Assembly (NCBI GenBank): GCA_041394725.1
Contig: JAWKHR010000008.1
Location: 62,001 to 126,000, forward strand
DNA length: 64,000 bases
Source of the DNA: JAWKHR01 sp041394725
Lineage (GTDB): Bacteria; Acidobacteriota; Vicinamibacteria; Vicinamibacterales; SCN-69-37
Direction: 5' to 3'
Position 1 is the stretch's first letter. Each line of letters starts with the position of its first letter. The notes beneath the pieces were generated by a model that saw only the letters and a program-made list of their open reading frames with translations, was not told the DNA's origin and did no database searches. Below are positions 50,223 to 59,036 of the stretch, piece by piece. The position numbers and the translations under genes are program-made.

Positions 50223-53060
50223 ATGCAGAGGGTTCAGCACACGGAAACCACGGCGACCACGACGACCACCGCGCCGGCGGTCGGACGGACGTTCGGTCCC
50301 GGGCGTGAGGTGAGCGGTCTCGAGTTCGATCGCTACTTCAGCCGCGACGGGGTCGATCCGTTCGACGAGATCGACTGGGAGTTGCGCGCGGCCGTCATCG
50401 CCAACGAACGCGGCGAGCTCGTCTTCGAGCAGCGCGACGTGGAGTTTCCGAAGTTCTGGTCCCAGCAGGCCACCAACATCGTCGTCTCGAAGTACTTCCG
50501 CGGGCAGATTGGCACGCCGGAGCGGGAGCGGTCGGTGCGGCAGCTCATCGGGCGGGTCGTGGACACGATCACGCAGTGGGCGCGCGAGCAGGAATATTTC
50601 GCGTCGGAGGACGACCTGCAGGCGTTCTCGGACGACCTGAAGCACCTGCTGGTGTACCAGAAGGGGTCGTTCAACAGCCCGGTCTGGTTCAACTGCGGCT
50701 TCGAGAAGTCGCCGCAGTGCTCGGCGTGCTTCATCAATTCGGTCCAGGACACGATGGACTCGATCCTCACCCTGGCGCGGACCGAGGGCATGCTGTTCAA
50801 GTTCGGGTCGGGCACCGGGTCCAACCTCTCGCCGATCCGGTCGGCGCGCGAGCTGCTCGCGGGCGGCGGCACGGCGTCGGGGCCGGTGTCGTTCATGAAG
50901 GGCTTCGACGCGTTCGCCGGCGTGATCAAGTCGGGCGGCAAGACGCGTCGCGCGGCGAAGATGGTCATCCTCAACGCCGAGCATCCGGACGTCGTCGAGT
51001 TCATCAACTGCAAGGTGGACGAGGAGCGCAAGGCGTGGGCGCTCATCGACGCGGGCTACGACGGCTCGTTCACGGGCCCGGCCTACGCGTCGGTGTTCTT
51101 CCAGAACTCGAACAACTCGGTCCGCGCGACCGACGAGTTCATGCGGGCGGTGGTCGACGACGGCGAGTGGCAGACGCGGGCGGTGCTCGCGCCGCACGAC
51201 GTCATGGACACCTACCGGGCGCGCGACCTGATGCACCAGATCGCCGACGCGACGTGGGTGTGCGGCGACCCCGGCATGCAGTTCGACACGACGATCAACG
51301 ACTGGCACACGTGCCCGAACACGGCCCGCATCAACGCGAGCAACCCGTGCTCGGAGTACATGTTCCTGGACGACTCGGCGTGCAACCTGGCGTCGATCAA
51401 CCTGATGAAGTTCGTGCGCGAGGACGGCGAGTTCGACGCGCCGGCGTTCGCGAAGGCGTGCGAGACGTTCATCACCGCGCAGGAGATCCTGGTCGACAAC
51501 GCGAGCTACCCGACCACGTCGATCGGGCGCAACAGCCACGACTACCGGCCGCTCGGCCTGGGCTACGCGAACCTGGGCGCGCTGCTGATGTCGCGCGGCC
51601 TGCCGTACGACAGCGACGCCGGCCGGGACTACGCCGCGGCCATCACGGCCGTCATGCACGGCGCGGCCTACGCGCAGTCGTCGCGCGTCGCGCGCGACCA
51701 CGGCGGGCCGTTCCCGGGCTACGAGAAGAACCGCGAGCCGATGCTGCGCGTCATGCGGAAGCACCGCGCCGCGCTCAAGGACATCGACCGCACCCACGTG
51801 CCGAGCGACCTGTTCCAGGCCGCGCGCGACATCTGGGACGAGTGCATCGAGCTCGGCGAGGCCCACGGCTACCGCAACGCGCAGGCGACCGTCCTCGCGC
51901 CGACCGGCACCATCGGCTTCATGATGGACTGCGACACGACCGGCGTCGAGCCGGACATCGCGCTCGTCAAGTACAAGAAGCTCGTCGGCGGCGGCCTGAT
52001 GAAGATCGTCAACAACACCGTCCCGATGGCCCTCGAGAAGCTCGGCTACACCGCCGCCGAGATCAAGGACATCGTCGGCTACATCGACGAACACGAGACG
52101 ATCGAGGGCGCGCCGCACCTCAAGGACCACCACCTGGCGGTCTTCGACTGCGCGTTCAAGCCGGCCCGGGGCGTCCGGTCCATCCACTACATGGGCCACA
52201 TCCGCATGATCGGCGCCGTCCAGCCGTTCATCTCCGGCGCCATCAGCAAGACCGTCAACGTGCCGAAGGACGCCTCGGTCGAGGACATCGAGAAGGCCTA
52301 CATCGACGCGTGGCGGCTCGGCGCCAAGGCCGTCTCGATCTATCGCGACGGCAGCAAGCGCACCCAGCCGCTCAACACGTCCAAGGACAAGCAGGCGGCC
52401 ACCGAGGCCGCGGGCGCGTCGCCGACCGACGCGCCCCGGCGCCGCAAGCTGCCCGACGAGCGCCAGTCGATCACCCACAAGTTCGACATCGCCGGGCACG
52501 AGGGCTACATCACCGTCGGCCTCTACGAGGACGGCCTGCCGGGGGAACTCTTCCTGACCATGGCGAAGGAAGGGTCGACGATCTCCGGGTTCGCCGACGC
52601 GTTCGCCCAGGCCATCAGCTACGCGCTCCAGTACGGCGTGCCGCTGCAGGACCTGGTGGACAAGTTCAGCCACGTCCGCTTCGAGCCGTCCGGCATGACG
52701 CGCAACCCGGACATCCGGTTCGCCAAGTCGATCGTGGACTACATCTTCCGGTGGCTCGCCGCGAAGTTCCTCTCGCCCGAGGCCCAGTACGTGGCCGGCG
52801 TCAACAACCGCGAGGAGGTGACGACGCCCGAGCAGCTCACGCTGGACGTGCAGGCGATGGCAGCCGGGAAGGCGGAGACCGCCGGCCGGAAGGAGCCCGC
52901 CTCGGGGACCGGCACGACCGGCGCCGCGAAGGCCTCCACCTTCGCCGCGATCCAGAACCAGGAGGACGCGCCGCCCTGCTCGACCTGCGGCTCGATCATG
53001 ATCCGCGCCGGCGCCTGCTACAAGTGCGCCAACTGCGGCACGACCAGCGGCTGCGCGTAG
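50223..53060 (+). CDS. nrdJ: Adenosylcobalamin-dependent ribonucleotide reductase (class II)
   Basis: Makes deoxyribonucleotides using a B12-generated thiyl radical, without oxygen. The 945 residues include SPVWFNCGF, the redox cysteine in QCSACFINS, the substrate loop LFKFGSGTGSNLSPIRS, the radical-site motif NPCSE with Cys376, and SACNLASINL. The C-terminus ends in a CxxC ribbon (CSTCGS and CYKCANCGTTSGC), as in NrdJ proteins that use the tail for re-reduction. ATG 50223 is preceded by GGAGG; the frame is open upstream but leads through the promoter region. A single-gene unit with its own terminator. Confidence 0.96.
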   Translation: MQRVQHTETTATTTTTAPAVGRTFGPGREVSGLEFDRYFSRDGVDPFDEIDWELRAAVIANERGELVFEQRDVEFPKFWSQQATNIVVSKYFRGQIGTPERERSVRQLIGRVVDTITQWAREQEYFASEDDLQAFSDDLKHLLVYQKGSFNSPVWFNCGFEKSPQCSACFINSVQDTMDSILTLARTEGMLFKFGSGTGSNLSPIRSARELLAGGGTASGPVSFMKGFDAFAGVIKSGGKTRRAAKMVILNAEHPDVVEFINCKVDEERKAWALIDAGYDGSFTGPAYASVFFQNSNNSVRATDEFMRAVVDDGEWQTRAVLAPHDVMDTYRARDLMHQIADATWVCGDPGMQFDTTINDWHTCPNTARINASNPCSEYMFLDDSACNLASINLMKFVREDGEFDAPAFAKACETFITAQEILVDNASYPTTSIGRNSHDYRPLGLGYANLGALLMSRGLPYDSDAGRDYAAAITAVMHGAAYAQSSRVARDHGGPFPGYEKNREPMLRVMRKHRAALKDIDRTHVPSDLFQAARDIWDECIELGEAHGYRNAQATVLAPTGTIGFMMDCDTTGVEPDIALVKYKKLVGGGLMKIVNNTVPMALEKLGYTAAEIKDIVGYIDEHETIEGAPHLKDHHLAVFDCAFKPARGVRSIHYMGHIRMIGAVQPFISGAISKTVNVPKDASVEDIEKAYIDAWRLGAKAVSIYRDGSKRTQPLNTSKDKQAATEAAGASPTDAPRRRKLPDERQSITHKFDIAGHEGYITVGLYEDGLPGELFLTMAKEGSTISGFADAFAQAISYALQYGVPLQDLVDKFSHVRFEPSGMTRNPDIRFAKSIVDYIFRWLAAKFLSPEAQYVAGVNNREEVTTPEQLTLDVQAMAAGKAETAGRKEPASGTGTTGAAKASTFAAIQNQEDAPPCSTCGSIMIRAGACYKCANCGTTSGCA

Positions 53061-53125
53061 GCGGGGGTTGCGGGTCCGCCGCCGGCCGGTGGCCGGGAGC
53101 CGGCGCGGCTGGCGCACGTGACACA

Positions 53126-53156
53126 CGAAGGGCGGGAGCCGGGCTCCCGCCCTTCG
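53126..53156 (+). terminator. Intrinsic terminator-like hairpin after nrdJ
   Basis: CGAAGGGCGGGAGC, CGG loop, GCTCCCGCCCTTCG: a perfect 14-bp stem 65 bases after the nrdJ stop codon, followed by TCGTTT. The U-tract is weak but the stem is very stable. Confidence 0.7.
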
Positions 53157-53227
53157 TCGTTTCCGGGCGCCGCGGACCCGCGTGCTATGCTGGCCCCTTT
53201 CCTCGGCACCCGGAAGGAAGGTGAGAC

Positions 53228-53884
53228 GTGCGAAAGCTGTCCCTGACGCTGGCGCTGGCCTGGCTGGTTGCGGGCGTCCTGTCCGCCGGCGCGCGGGCGC
53301 AGACCCAGGCGAATCCGTCCCACGTGCACATGGGGCACGTGATGACGAGCTTCATGAACACGCCCGACAAGCAGGGCCTGCTGCCGGTCGCGCGCGCGGA
53401 GGCCGCCACCGCCGCGCAGCACGCGGCGCTCGCGGCCAAGTCGCCGACCGACCTGAACGCCATGAAGCTCCACGCCGGTCACGTGCTGCACGCGATCGAC
53501 CCGAGCGTGGAGGCGAACGGACCCGGCCTGGGCTACGGCGTCAAGCGCGCGGCGCAGGGCGTGGCGCAGCACATCGAGCTCGCCGCCAAGGCCGAGGGCG
53601 CGTCGCAGAACGTCAAGACGCACGCGGTGCACGTGGCGGCCGCGGCGAACTCGACCGTCCAGCGCGCCGACCAGATCATCGCGATCGCCCAGAAGATCCG
53701 CGCGGCATCCACGGCCGCCGAGGCCGCGCCGCTCGCCGCCCAGATGAGCACGCTCTGCCAGCAGCTCACGACCGGCGCCGACGTCAACGGTGATGGCCGG
53801 GTGAACTGGGACGCGCCCGAGGGCGGCCTGGACCAGGCACTGCAGCACATGCAGCTGATGGAGAAGGGCGAAGGCGGGCTCTGA
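53228..53884 (+). CDS. Exported histidine-rich helical protein with EF-hand-like loop
   Basis: The 218-residue product has a signal peptide ending GARAQ (about residue 24). The mature protein is Ala-rich and helical with spaced histidines (HVHMGHVM, AAQHAALA, KLHAGHVLHAI, AQHIELAA, THAVHVAA), a pattern that could bind metal or haem across a helical bundle. Near the end is DVNGDGRVNWD, which fits an EF-hand/dockerin calcium loop at its first positions. AAGGAAGG precedes the GTG. No family recognised; metal binding is inference. Confidence 0.75.
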   Translation: MRKLSLTLALAWLVAGVLSAGARAQTQANPSHVHMGHVMTSFMNTPDKQGLLPVARAEAATAAQHAALAAKSPTDLNAMKLHAGHVLHAIDPSVEANGPGLGYGVKRAAQGVAQHIELAAKAEGASQNVKTHAVHVAAAANSTVQRADQIIAIAQKIRAASTAAEAAPLAAQMSTLCQQLTTGADVNGDGRVNWDAPEGGLDQALQHMQLMEKGEGGL

Positions 53885-53939
53885 CCGCGGGCGGCGGCGT
53901 TTCGGGCATAGTAACGGGGGAGTCCGCGCCGCCGTCCCC

Positions 53940-54866
53940 GTGCCCATGCCGCCCACTGACACCGAGGTCGATCGCCTCTATCAGCTTTCGTTGCAGGAGT
54001 TTACGGCCGAACGGAACGCCCTCGCCAAGGCTCGCGGGGCGGCCGGCGCGCCGATCCGGAAGCTCCAGAAGCCCAGCGTTCCCGCCTGGGCCGTCAACCA
54101 GCTGTACTGGCATCGACGCCGGGTGTACGACGCGCTGATCCAGGCGGCCACGCGACGCCGCGAGGCGCACGGCGCGCGCCTGGCCGGGCGCGACGTCGAT
54201 CTCGACGCGCTCGAGCAGGCGCACCAGGCGGCGCTGCGTGACGCGGTGGCCAGCGTCCGCGCGCTCCTGCGGGACGCGGGCGAGGCGGAGACCAGCGCGA
54301 CGATCAACCAGGTCACCGACACACTGCAGGCGCTGCCGGGAGACGATCCGCCAGGGCGCCTCGTGCGGCCGCTCAAGCCGCAGGGGTTCGAGGCACTGGC
54401 CGGCCTCGTCTCCGGCGGCGCGTGGACGGCGGCGGCGCGCGTCGCGGGGCCGGCGACGGCCGCGCGCGGCGGGGCGGGCCGGACGACGAGCCCGCCGGCG
54501 GCCAGTGCGGCCACGAAAGCCGAGAAGCGCGCGGCGGTCGTGGCGGCCCGCCGCGCGGCGGAGCACGCGCGCCGTCAGGCGCAGGCCCGCGCGCGCGAGG
54601 CCGCGAAGGTGGAGAAGCAGGTGCGCGCGGCACGGGCCGGCGAGCGCCTCGCGGAGGCGGCGTTCACCCGCGCGCGCACGGCCCTCGCCCGCGCGGAGCG
54701 CGACCGCGACCGGCTCGAGGACCAGATCAAGTTCCTCGGCAAGCAGATCCAGGACCTGGTCGAGGAGATCCGCCGTCGCGAACGCGAGCTCGCGCAGGCC
54801 GCCGCCGACCGCACCCAGCTCGAGCGCCGCCTGGCCTCGCTCCGCGACCAGACCGGCCGCCGCTGA
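53940..54866 (+). CDS. Coiled-coil protein of unknown function
   Basis: The 308-residue product has no signal peptide or membrane segment. The N-terminal 170 residues are helical (VDRLYQLSLQEFTAERNALA, VPAWAVNQLYW). A Pro/Ala-rich hinge lies at about 165-195. From about 195 to the end is a long Ala/Arg/Glu-rich coiled coil. Start could be GTG 53940 or ATG 53946. The permease gene follows on the same strand after about 40 bases, with no sign of coupling. Confidence 0.7.
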   Translation: MPMPPTDTEVDRLYQLSLQEFTAERNALAKARGAAGAPIRKLQKPSVPAWAVNQLYWHRRRVYDALIQAATRRREAHGARLAGRDVDLDALEQAHQAALRDAVASVRALLRDAGEAETSATINQVTDTLQALPGDDPPGRLVRPLKPQGFEALAGLVSGGAWTAAARVAGPATAARGGAGRTTSPPAASAATKAEKRAAVVAARRAAEHARRQAQARAREAAKVEKQVRAARAGERLAEAAFTRARTALARAERDRDRLEDQIKFLGKQIQDLVEEIRRRERELAQAAADRTQLERRLASLRDQTGRR

Positions 54867-54907
54867 GTCGGCCACGCCCCGCTCCGGCGAACCCCCGGCG
54901 CCAGCCG

Positions 54908-57322
54908 GTGTCCAACAAGCCCATGCCGGGATTCCCCTCCGATCTTGCCGCGGCCGTGAAGGCCCTCCGTGGCGCCGCCTGGACCACCGTGGCGGCCGTG
55001 CTCACCATGGCGCTCGGGACCGGCGCGAACGTGGCCGTGCTGGCCGTCGCCTACGGGGCGCTCTGGCGGCCCCTGCCCATGGCCGACGCCGACCGGCTCG
55101 TCGCCATCGACCTCGGCGATCCCGGCGACGCCCGGCCCGGTGACACGGTCCGGCGCGACGAGCTGGACCAGTGGCGCGAGCGCTTCCGCGCCATCGAGGG
55201 CGTGGCGGGCTGGTCGCCCGCCGAGTTCACCGTCCGTGGCCTGGACGTTCCGGAGGTCGTCCAGGCGGCGGTCGTCACGCCCGACTTCTTCGACGTGGTC
55301 GGCGCGACGCCGCGGGAGGGCCGGGTCTTCACTGCCGGCGGCGATCGTGGTCTCGCGGTGCTCGGGGCCGAGTTCGCTGCGCGCACGCGACGCCGCGGCG
55401 TCGACCCGTTCGGCCGGCCCCTGACGATCGGCGCGTCGACGCTCCAGGCCGCGGGCATCCTGCCCGCGGCGTTCGCGCTGCCGAACCAGGCGGAACTCTG
55501 GGTCCGCGAGGACGCCGTGGAAGCCGTACGGCTCGGCAACGCGGCGGACTTCCGGTCGTTCCGGATGGTAGGCCGGCTGGCGCCCGGCGCGACGCCGGCC
55601 CAGGCGCAGGAGGATGCCTCGCGCGTCCTGCGGGAGGTGAACGAGGTGCGCGGGATCACCGGCGGGGAGCGCCGGGTGGTGGTGCGCCCGCTGCGCGACC
55701 TGCTCGTCGGCGAGGCGCGTCCGGTGCTGCTCGCGTTCATCGGCGCGGCGGTCCTGCTCCTGCTGGTCGCGTGCGCGAACGTGGCGACGCTGCTCGTCAG
55801 CCGCTCCGTCCGCCGCCAGCGTGAGTTCGCGGTGCGGCTGGCGCTCGGGGCGAGTCCCGCGCGGCTCGTGCGGGTCGCGCTCGTCGAGAGCCTGATCATC
55901 GCGTCGGCCGGCGCCGTGCTGGGCCTCCTGCTGGCGCGCCTCGGCGGCGGCCTGCTGCTGCCGCTGACGTCGGACGAGCTGCCGCGCGTGGCGCTCGCCT
56001 CGCTCGACCTGCCGGCGCTCCTCGCCGGGGCCGCGCTCGCGACGCTGACCACGGTGCTGGCCGGTGCGGCCCCCGCGGTCGCGGCCGCCCGCGCCGACTT
56101 CGGCGCGGCGTTCCGCACGGCGACGATCGCCGGCTCGCGCGGCGGCCGCCGCGTCCGCCAGGCGCTCGTCGTCGTCCAGCTCGCGATGGCGGTGGTGCTG
56201 CTCGTCGGCGCCGGCCTCTTCGCGCGCTCGGTCACGAGCCTCCTTTCGACCGACCTCGGCATCGATCCGGGCGACGCCCTCACGTTCCGCCTCCACCTGA
56301 CCGAGACGACGCGGTTCGACGCGACGTCGCAGGGGCCGTTCATCGAGGAGCTGCTGCGCCGGGTGCGGGCGCTGCCCGGCGTCGAGGCGGCGGGCGTCGG
56401 CAGCAACCTGCCGCCCGGCACCGCGCAGCTGCGCATGATGATCCGGGTGGTCAACGGCGAGGACTCGCAGACGAAGACCTTCGAGTTCGGGTCGGCCTCG
56501 CCCGGCTACTTCGAGGCCATCGGGGCGCGCCTCGTGCGCGGCCGGCTGTTCGAGCCTTCCGACGTCGGCGGGCCGCCGGTCGCGGTACTGAGCGAGTCGG
56601 CCGAGCGGCACACCGCGTCGCTGGGCGATCCGGTCGGGCGTGAGCTGTTCTACCCGCTGCCGCGCGCCACGGGCGACCGCGTGAAGCCCCGCGTGGTCGG
56701 CATCATCCAGGACGTGCGGTACGCCGGCCTCGAGACGCCGGCCAACGGCAGCATCTACGTGCTCTGGTCCGAGCTGCCGACCGGCCTCACGTACCTCACG
56801 GTGCGCGGCCGGACGCCCGCCGCGACGCTCGCGCCCGCGGTACTGCGGACGATGCGGGACCTGGATCCGACGCTGCCGCTGCCCGAGGTGCGCACGCTCT
56901 CGCAGGAGGTGCACCGGACGATCCTCGGCCGCGAGATGCGGCTCGCGCTCGTCGGCGCGTTCGCGGTCCTCGCCTGCCTGCTGTCGCTGGCCGGCCTCTC
57001 CGGCGTGCTGGGTCGATCGGTGACCGAGCGACGGCGCGAGATCGCGATCCGCGCGGTGCTCGGCGCGACGCCGATCCGCGCCGTCGCCCTGGTGCTGCGC
57101 GACGCGCTCCTGCTCACGCTGGTCGGCGTGGTGGCCGGGCTGGGCCTGGCCGTGGCGACCGGCCGGAGCCTGGCGTCGCTGCTCTACGGTGTCACGCCGA
57201 CCGACCCGCTCACGTTCGGCGTGGTGGCTGGCGGGCTCGCGTTGCTGGCGCTCGCGGCGGTGGTCGTGCCGGCGGCGCGGGCGTCGCGCGTCCGGCCGGC
57301 CGAACTGCTCCGGTCGGAGTGA
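54908..57322 (+). CDS. ADOP-type ABC transporter permease (MacB/FtsX family)
   Basis: Large orphan permease with two MacB-periplasmic-core/FtsX units in one chain of about 804 residues, a type expanded in Acidobacteriota. Unit one: a helix near 20-45, a periplasmic domain, then FtsX helices from about 275 (LLLVACANVATLLVSRS) to 430. Unit two repeats this, with a periplasmic core at about 460-680 and FtsX helices to the end (REIAIRAVLGATP, ARASRVRPAELLRSE). No ATPase gene adjoins it, as is usual for these orphans. Start ambiguous: GTG 54908 or ATG 54923. Confidence 0.87.
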   Translation: MSNKPMPGFPSDLAAAVKALRGAAWTTVAAVLTMALGTGANVAVLAVAYGALWRPLPMADADRLVAIDLGDPGDARPGDTVRRDELDQWRERFRAIEGVAGWSPAEFTVRGLDVPEVVQAAVVTPDFFDVVGATPREGRVFTAGGDRGLAVLGAEFAARTRRRGVDPFGRPLTIGASTLQAAGILPAAFALPNQAELWVREDAVEAVRLGNAADFRSFRMVGRLAPGATPAQAQEDASRVLREVNEVRGITGGERRVVVRPLRDLLVGEARPVLLAFIGAAVLLLLVACANVATLLVSRSVRRQREFAVRLALGASPARLVRVALVESLIIASAGAVLGLLLARLGGGLLLPLTSDELPRVALASLDLPALLAGAALATLTTVLAGAAPAVAAARADFGAAFRTATIAGSRGGRRVRQALVVVQLAMAVVLLVGAGLFARSVTSLLSTDLGIDPGDALTFRLHLTETTRFDATSQGPFIEELLRRVRALPGVEAAGVGSNLPPGTAQLRMMIRVVNGEDSQTKTFEFGSASPGYFEAIGARLVRGRLFEPSDVGGPPVAVLSESAERHTASLGDPVGRELFYPLPRATGDRVKPRVVGIIQDVRYAGLETPANGSIYVLWSELPTGLTYLTVRGRTPAATLAPAVLRTMRDLDPTLPLPEVRTLSQEVHRTILGREMRLALVGAFAVLACLLSLAGLSGVLGRSVTERRREIAIRAVLGATPIRAVALVLRDALLLTLVGVVAGLGLAVATGRSLASLLYGVTPTDPLTFGVVAGGLALLALAAVVVPAARASRVRPAELLRSE

Positions 57323-57341
57323 GCCCGGCCGGCTGCGCGGC

Positions 57342-58634
57342 TCAGAACGGCTTCTCGAGGCTGTCGGACTGCTTCGTGAACAGCTCGGCGCCGGTGTCGG
57401 TGATGTGCATGTCGTCCTCGAGCCGGACGCCGAACTCGCCGCGGATGTAGATCCCCGGTTCGTCGCTGAAGGTCATCCCGGGCTGCAGCTTCAGCGTGTT
57501 GTCGCGGACGAGGTACGGCCACTCGTGGCCGTCCATGCCCATGCCGTGGCCGACGCGGTGCGTGAAGTACGTGTAGTCGGGCCCGTAGCCGGCGTCGACG
57601 ATCACCTTGCGCGCGGCGGCGTCCACGGCCTGGCACTCGACGCCCGGCCTCGCGGTGGCGAGCGCGGCGTCCTGCGCGCGGCGCTCGATCTCGAAGACGT
57701 CCTTCATCTTCTGCGTCGGCGCGCCGAGCACGAACGTCCGGCTGATGTCGGACGAGTAGCCCTCGACCTTGCAGCCGCCGTCGATCAGCAGGATCGTGCC
57801 CTCGCGCACCACCTGCGGCTGGATCGAGCCGTGGGGCAGGGCCGAGTACTCGCCGACCTGGACGCCCGCGCCGCCCTCGAAGCCCAGCCGAGAATGCGCG
57901 GCCGAGACGAGGCCGGCGAACTCGTTCTGGGTCATGCCCTCGCGGAGCGCCTTCCAGGCGGCCTCGTAGGCCGTGATCGTCACCTGCGAGGCGAGCCGCA
58001 TCAGCTCCAGCTCGTGCGCGTCCTTCACCGCCCGGCAGCCGGCCGTGATCGGCGTGCCGCTCGTGAGCGTGAGTCCCGGCGCCGCGGCGGCCACGCCGTC
58101 CGAGAAGACGTATTTCACGGTCTCCTCGATGCCGATGCGGCCCGTGGCCAGCCCGCGGTCCTTGAGGCCCGCGGCGACGAGTGCGTACGGGTTCTCGTGC
58201 TCCTGCCAGGTGCGGACGTCGAAGTCGCCGGTGAACGGGCCGAGCGCGAGCTGCTCGCGCGCGCGCTCCTCCTCGAAGGCGGGGCACACCGCGAACGGCT
58301 CGCCCGACACCGGGATGACGACGGTGAACAGGCGTTCGCCGCCGCTCCAGTTGACGTTGGCGAAGTAGACCATCGACGTGCCGCCGGTGAGCATCAGCGC
58401 GTCGATCCGGCTGTCTCGCATGAGCTGGCGCGCGCGCTCGGCGCGGCCGCGGCGTTCGTCGGCGGTGATCGGGCGCGCCCGGTCGCGCATCGACGCCAGC
58501 GCGGCGATGGACGGCGGGAGCGCCGCATCGCTCCCGGCGGCGTCGGATGAGGGCGCGGGAGCCGGCGCGCAGGAGGCCGCCAGGCCGAGGCCGGACAGGG
58601 AGGTCAGGGACAGGAAGGCGCGGCGTGAGAACAT
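57342..58634 (-). CDS. M24-family metallopeptidase (Xaa-Pro aminopeptidase-like), exported
   Basis: Pita-bread-fold dimetal peptidase of 430 residues. All five metal ligands are visible: Asp285 (LLIDGGCK), Asp296 (SSDISRTF), His363 (VGHGMGMDGHE), Glu392 (SDEPGIY) and Glu406 (VRLEDD). The N-terminus FSRRAFLSLTSLSGLGLAAS resembles a Tat signal with Cys22 placed as a lipobox cysteine, so it may be a Tat-exported lipoprotein. GGAGG lies upstream of ATG 58634; a longer frame to 58694 is less likely. Convergent with the ADOP gene, 19 bases apart. Confidence 0.87.
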   Translation of the reverse strand: MFSRRAFLSLTSLSGLGLAASCAPAPAPSSDAAGSDAALPPSIAALASMRDRARPITADERRGRAERARQLMRDSRIDALMLTGGTSMVYFANVNWSGGERLFTVVIPVSGEPFAVCPAFEEERAREQLALGPFTGDFDVRTWQEHENPYALVAAGLKDRGLATGRIGIEETVKYVFSDGVAAAAPGLTLTSGTPITAGCRAVKDAHELELMRLASQVTITAYEAAWKALREGMTQNEFAGLVSAAHSRLGFEGGAGVQVGEYSALPHGSIQPQVVREGTILLIDGGCKVEGYSSDISRTFVLGAPTQKMKDVFEIERRAQDAALATARPGVECQAVDAAARKVIVDAGYGPDYTYFTHRVGHGMGMDGHEWPYLVRDNTLKLQPGMTFSDEPGIYIRGEFGVRLEDDMHITDTGAELFTKQSDSLEKPF

Positions 58635-59036
58635 CGAATCCTCCAGGAAGTCGTGCGCCGTCACCGGGGGGTCGGCATCCGCAACCCGAGGCACGACGTG
58701 GCGACAGCCTACACGATCGGGGGCGGCTCGATCGGGGGCGGGGTGGCAGCCATGACGGGCCTGTGACGGTGACCGCGGATTGCGCTGGAGTCCGCTGGAG
58801 TTCCTTCGGGCCGATCCCGCCTGCGTCGTTTCGCGCGGTCGGCCGAATCCCTCGTCCGACCTCGACCGGTAACTTTGGGTCGGATCGGCCTGTCCATCTT
58901 TCAGTACTCACGATGCCGGTTCGACTTACGGCATGATGAATCGCCGTACCCGTGAACACGTGGTCCGTGGCGCGCCGTTTGCAACCTGCGCAGGGTTCCA
59001 TCGGTCCAAGGGTCAGCACCGCTGCGTGAGGTCACG
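58635..59036. other. Divergent intergenic region
   Basis: About 400 bases between the divergent M24 peptidase and sugar dehydrogenase genes. It contains a 15-bp tandem repeat (58714-58743, CGATCGGGGGCGG words). No gene, RNA or clear promoter pair was identified. Confidence 0.4.
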
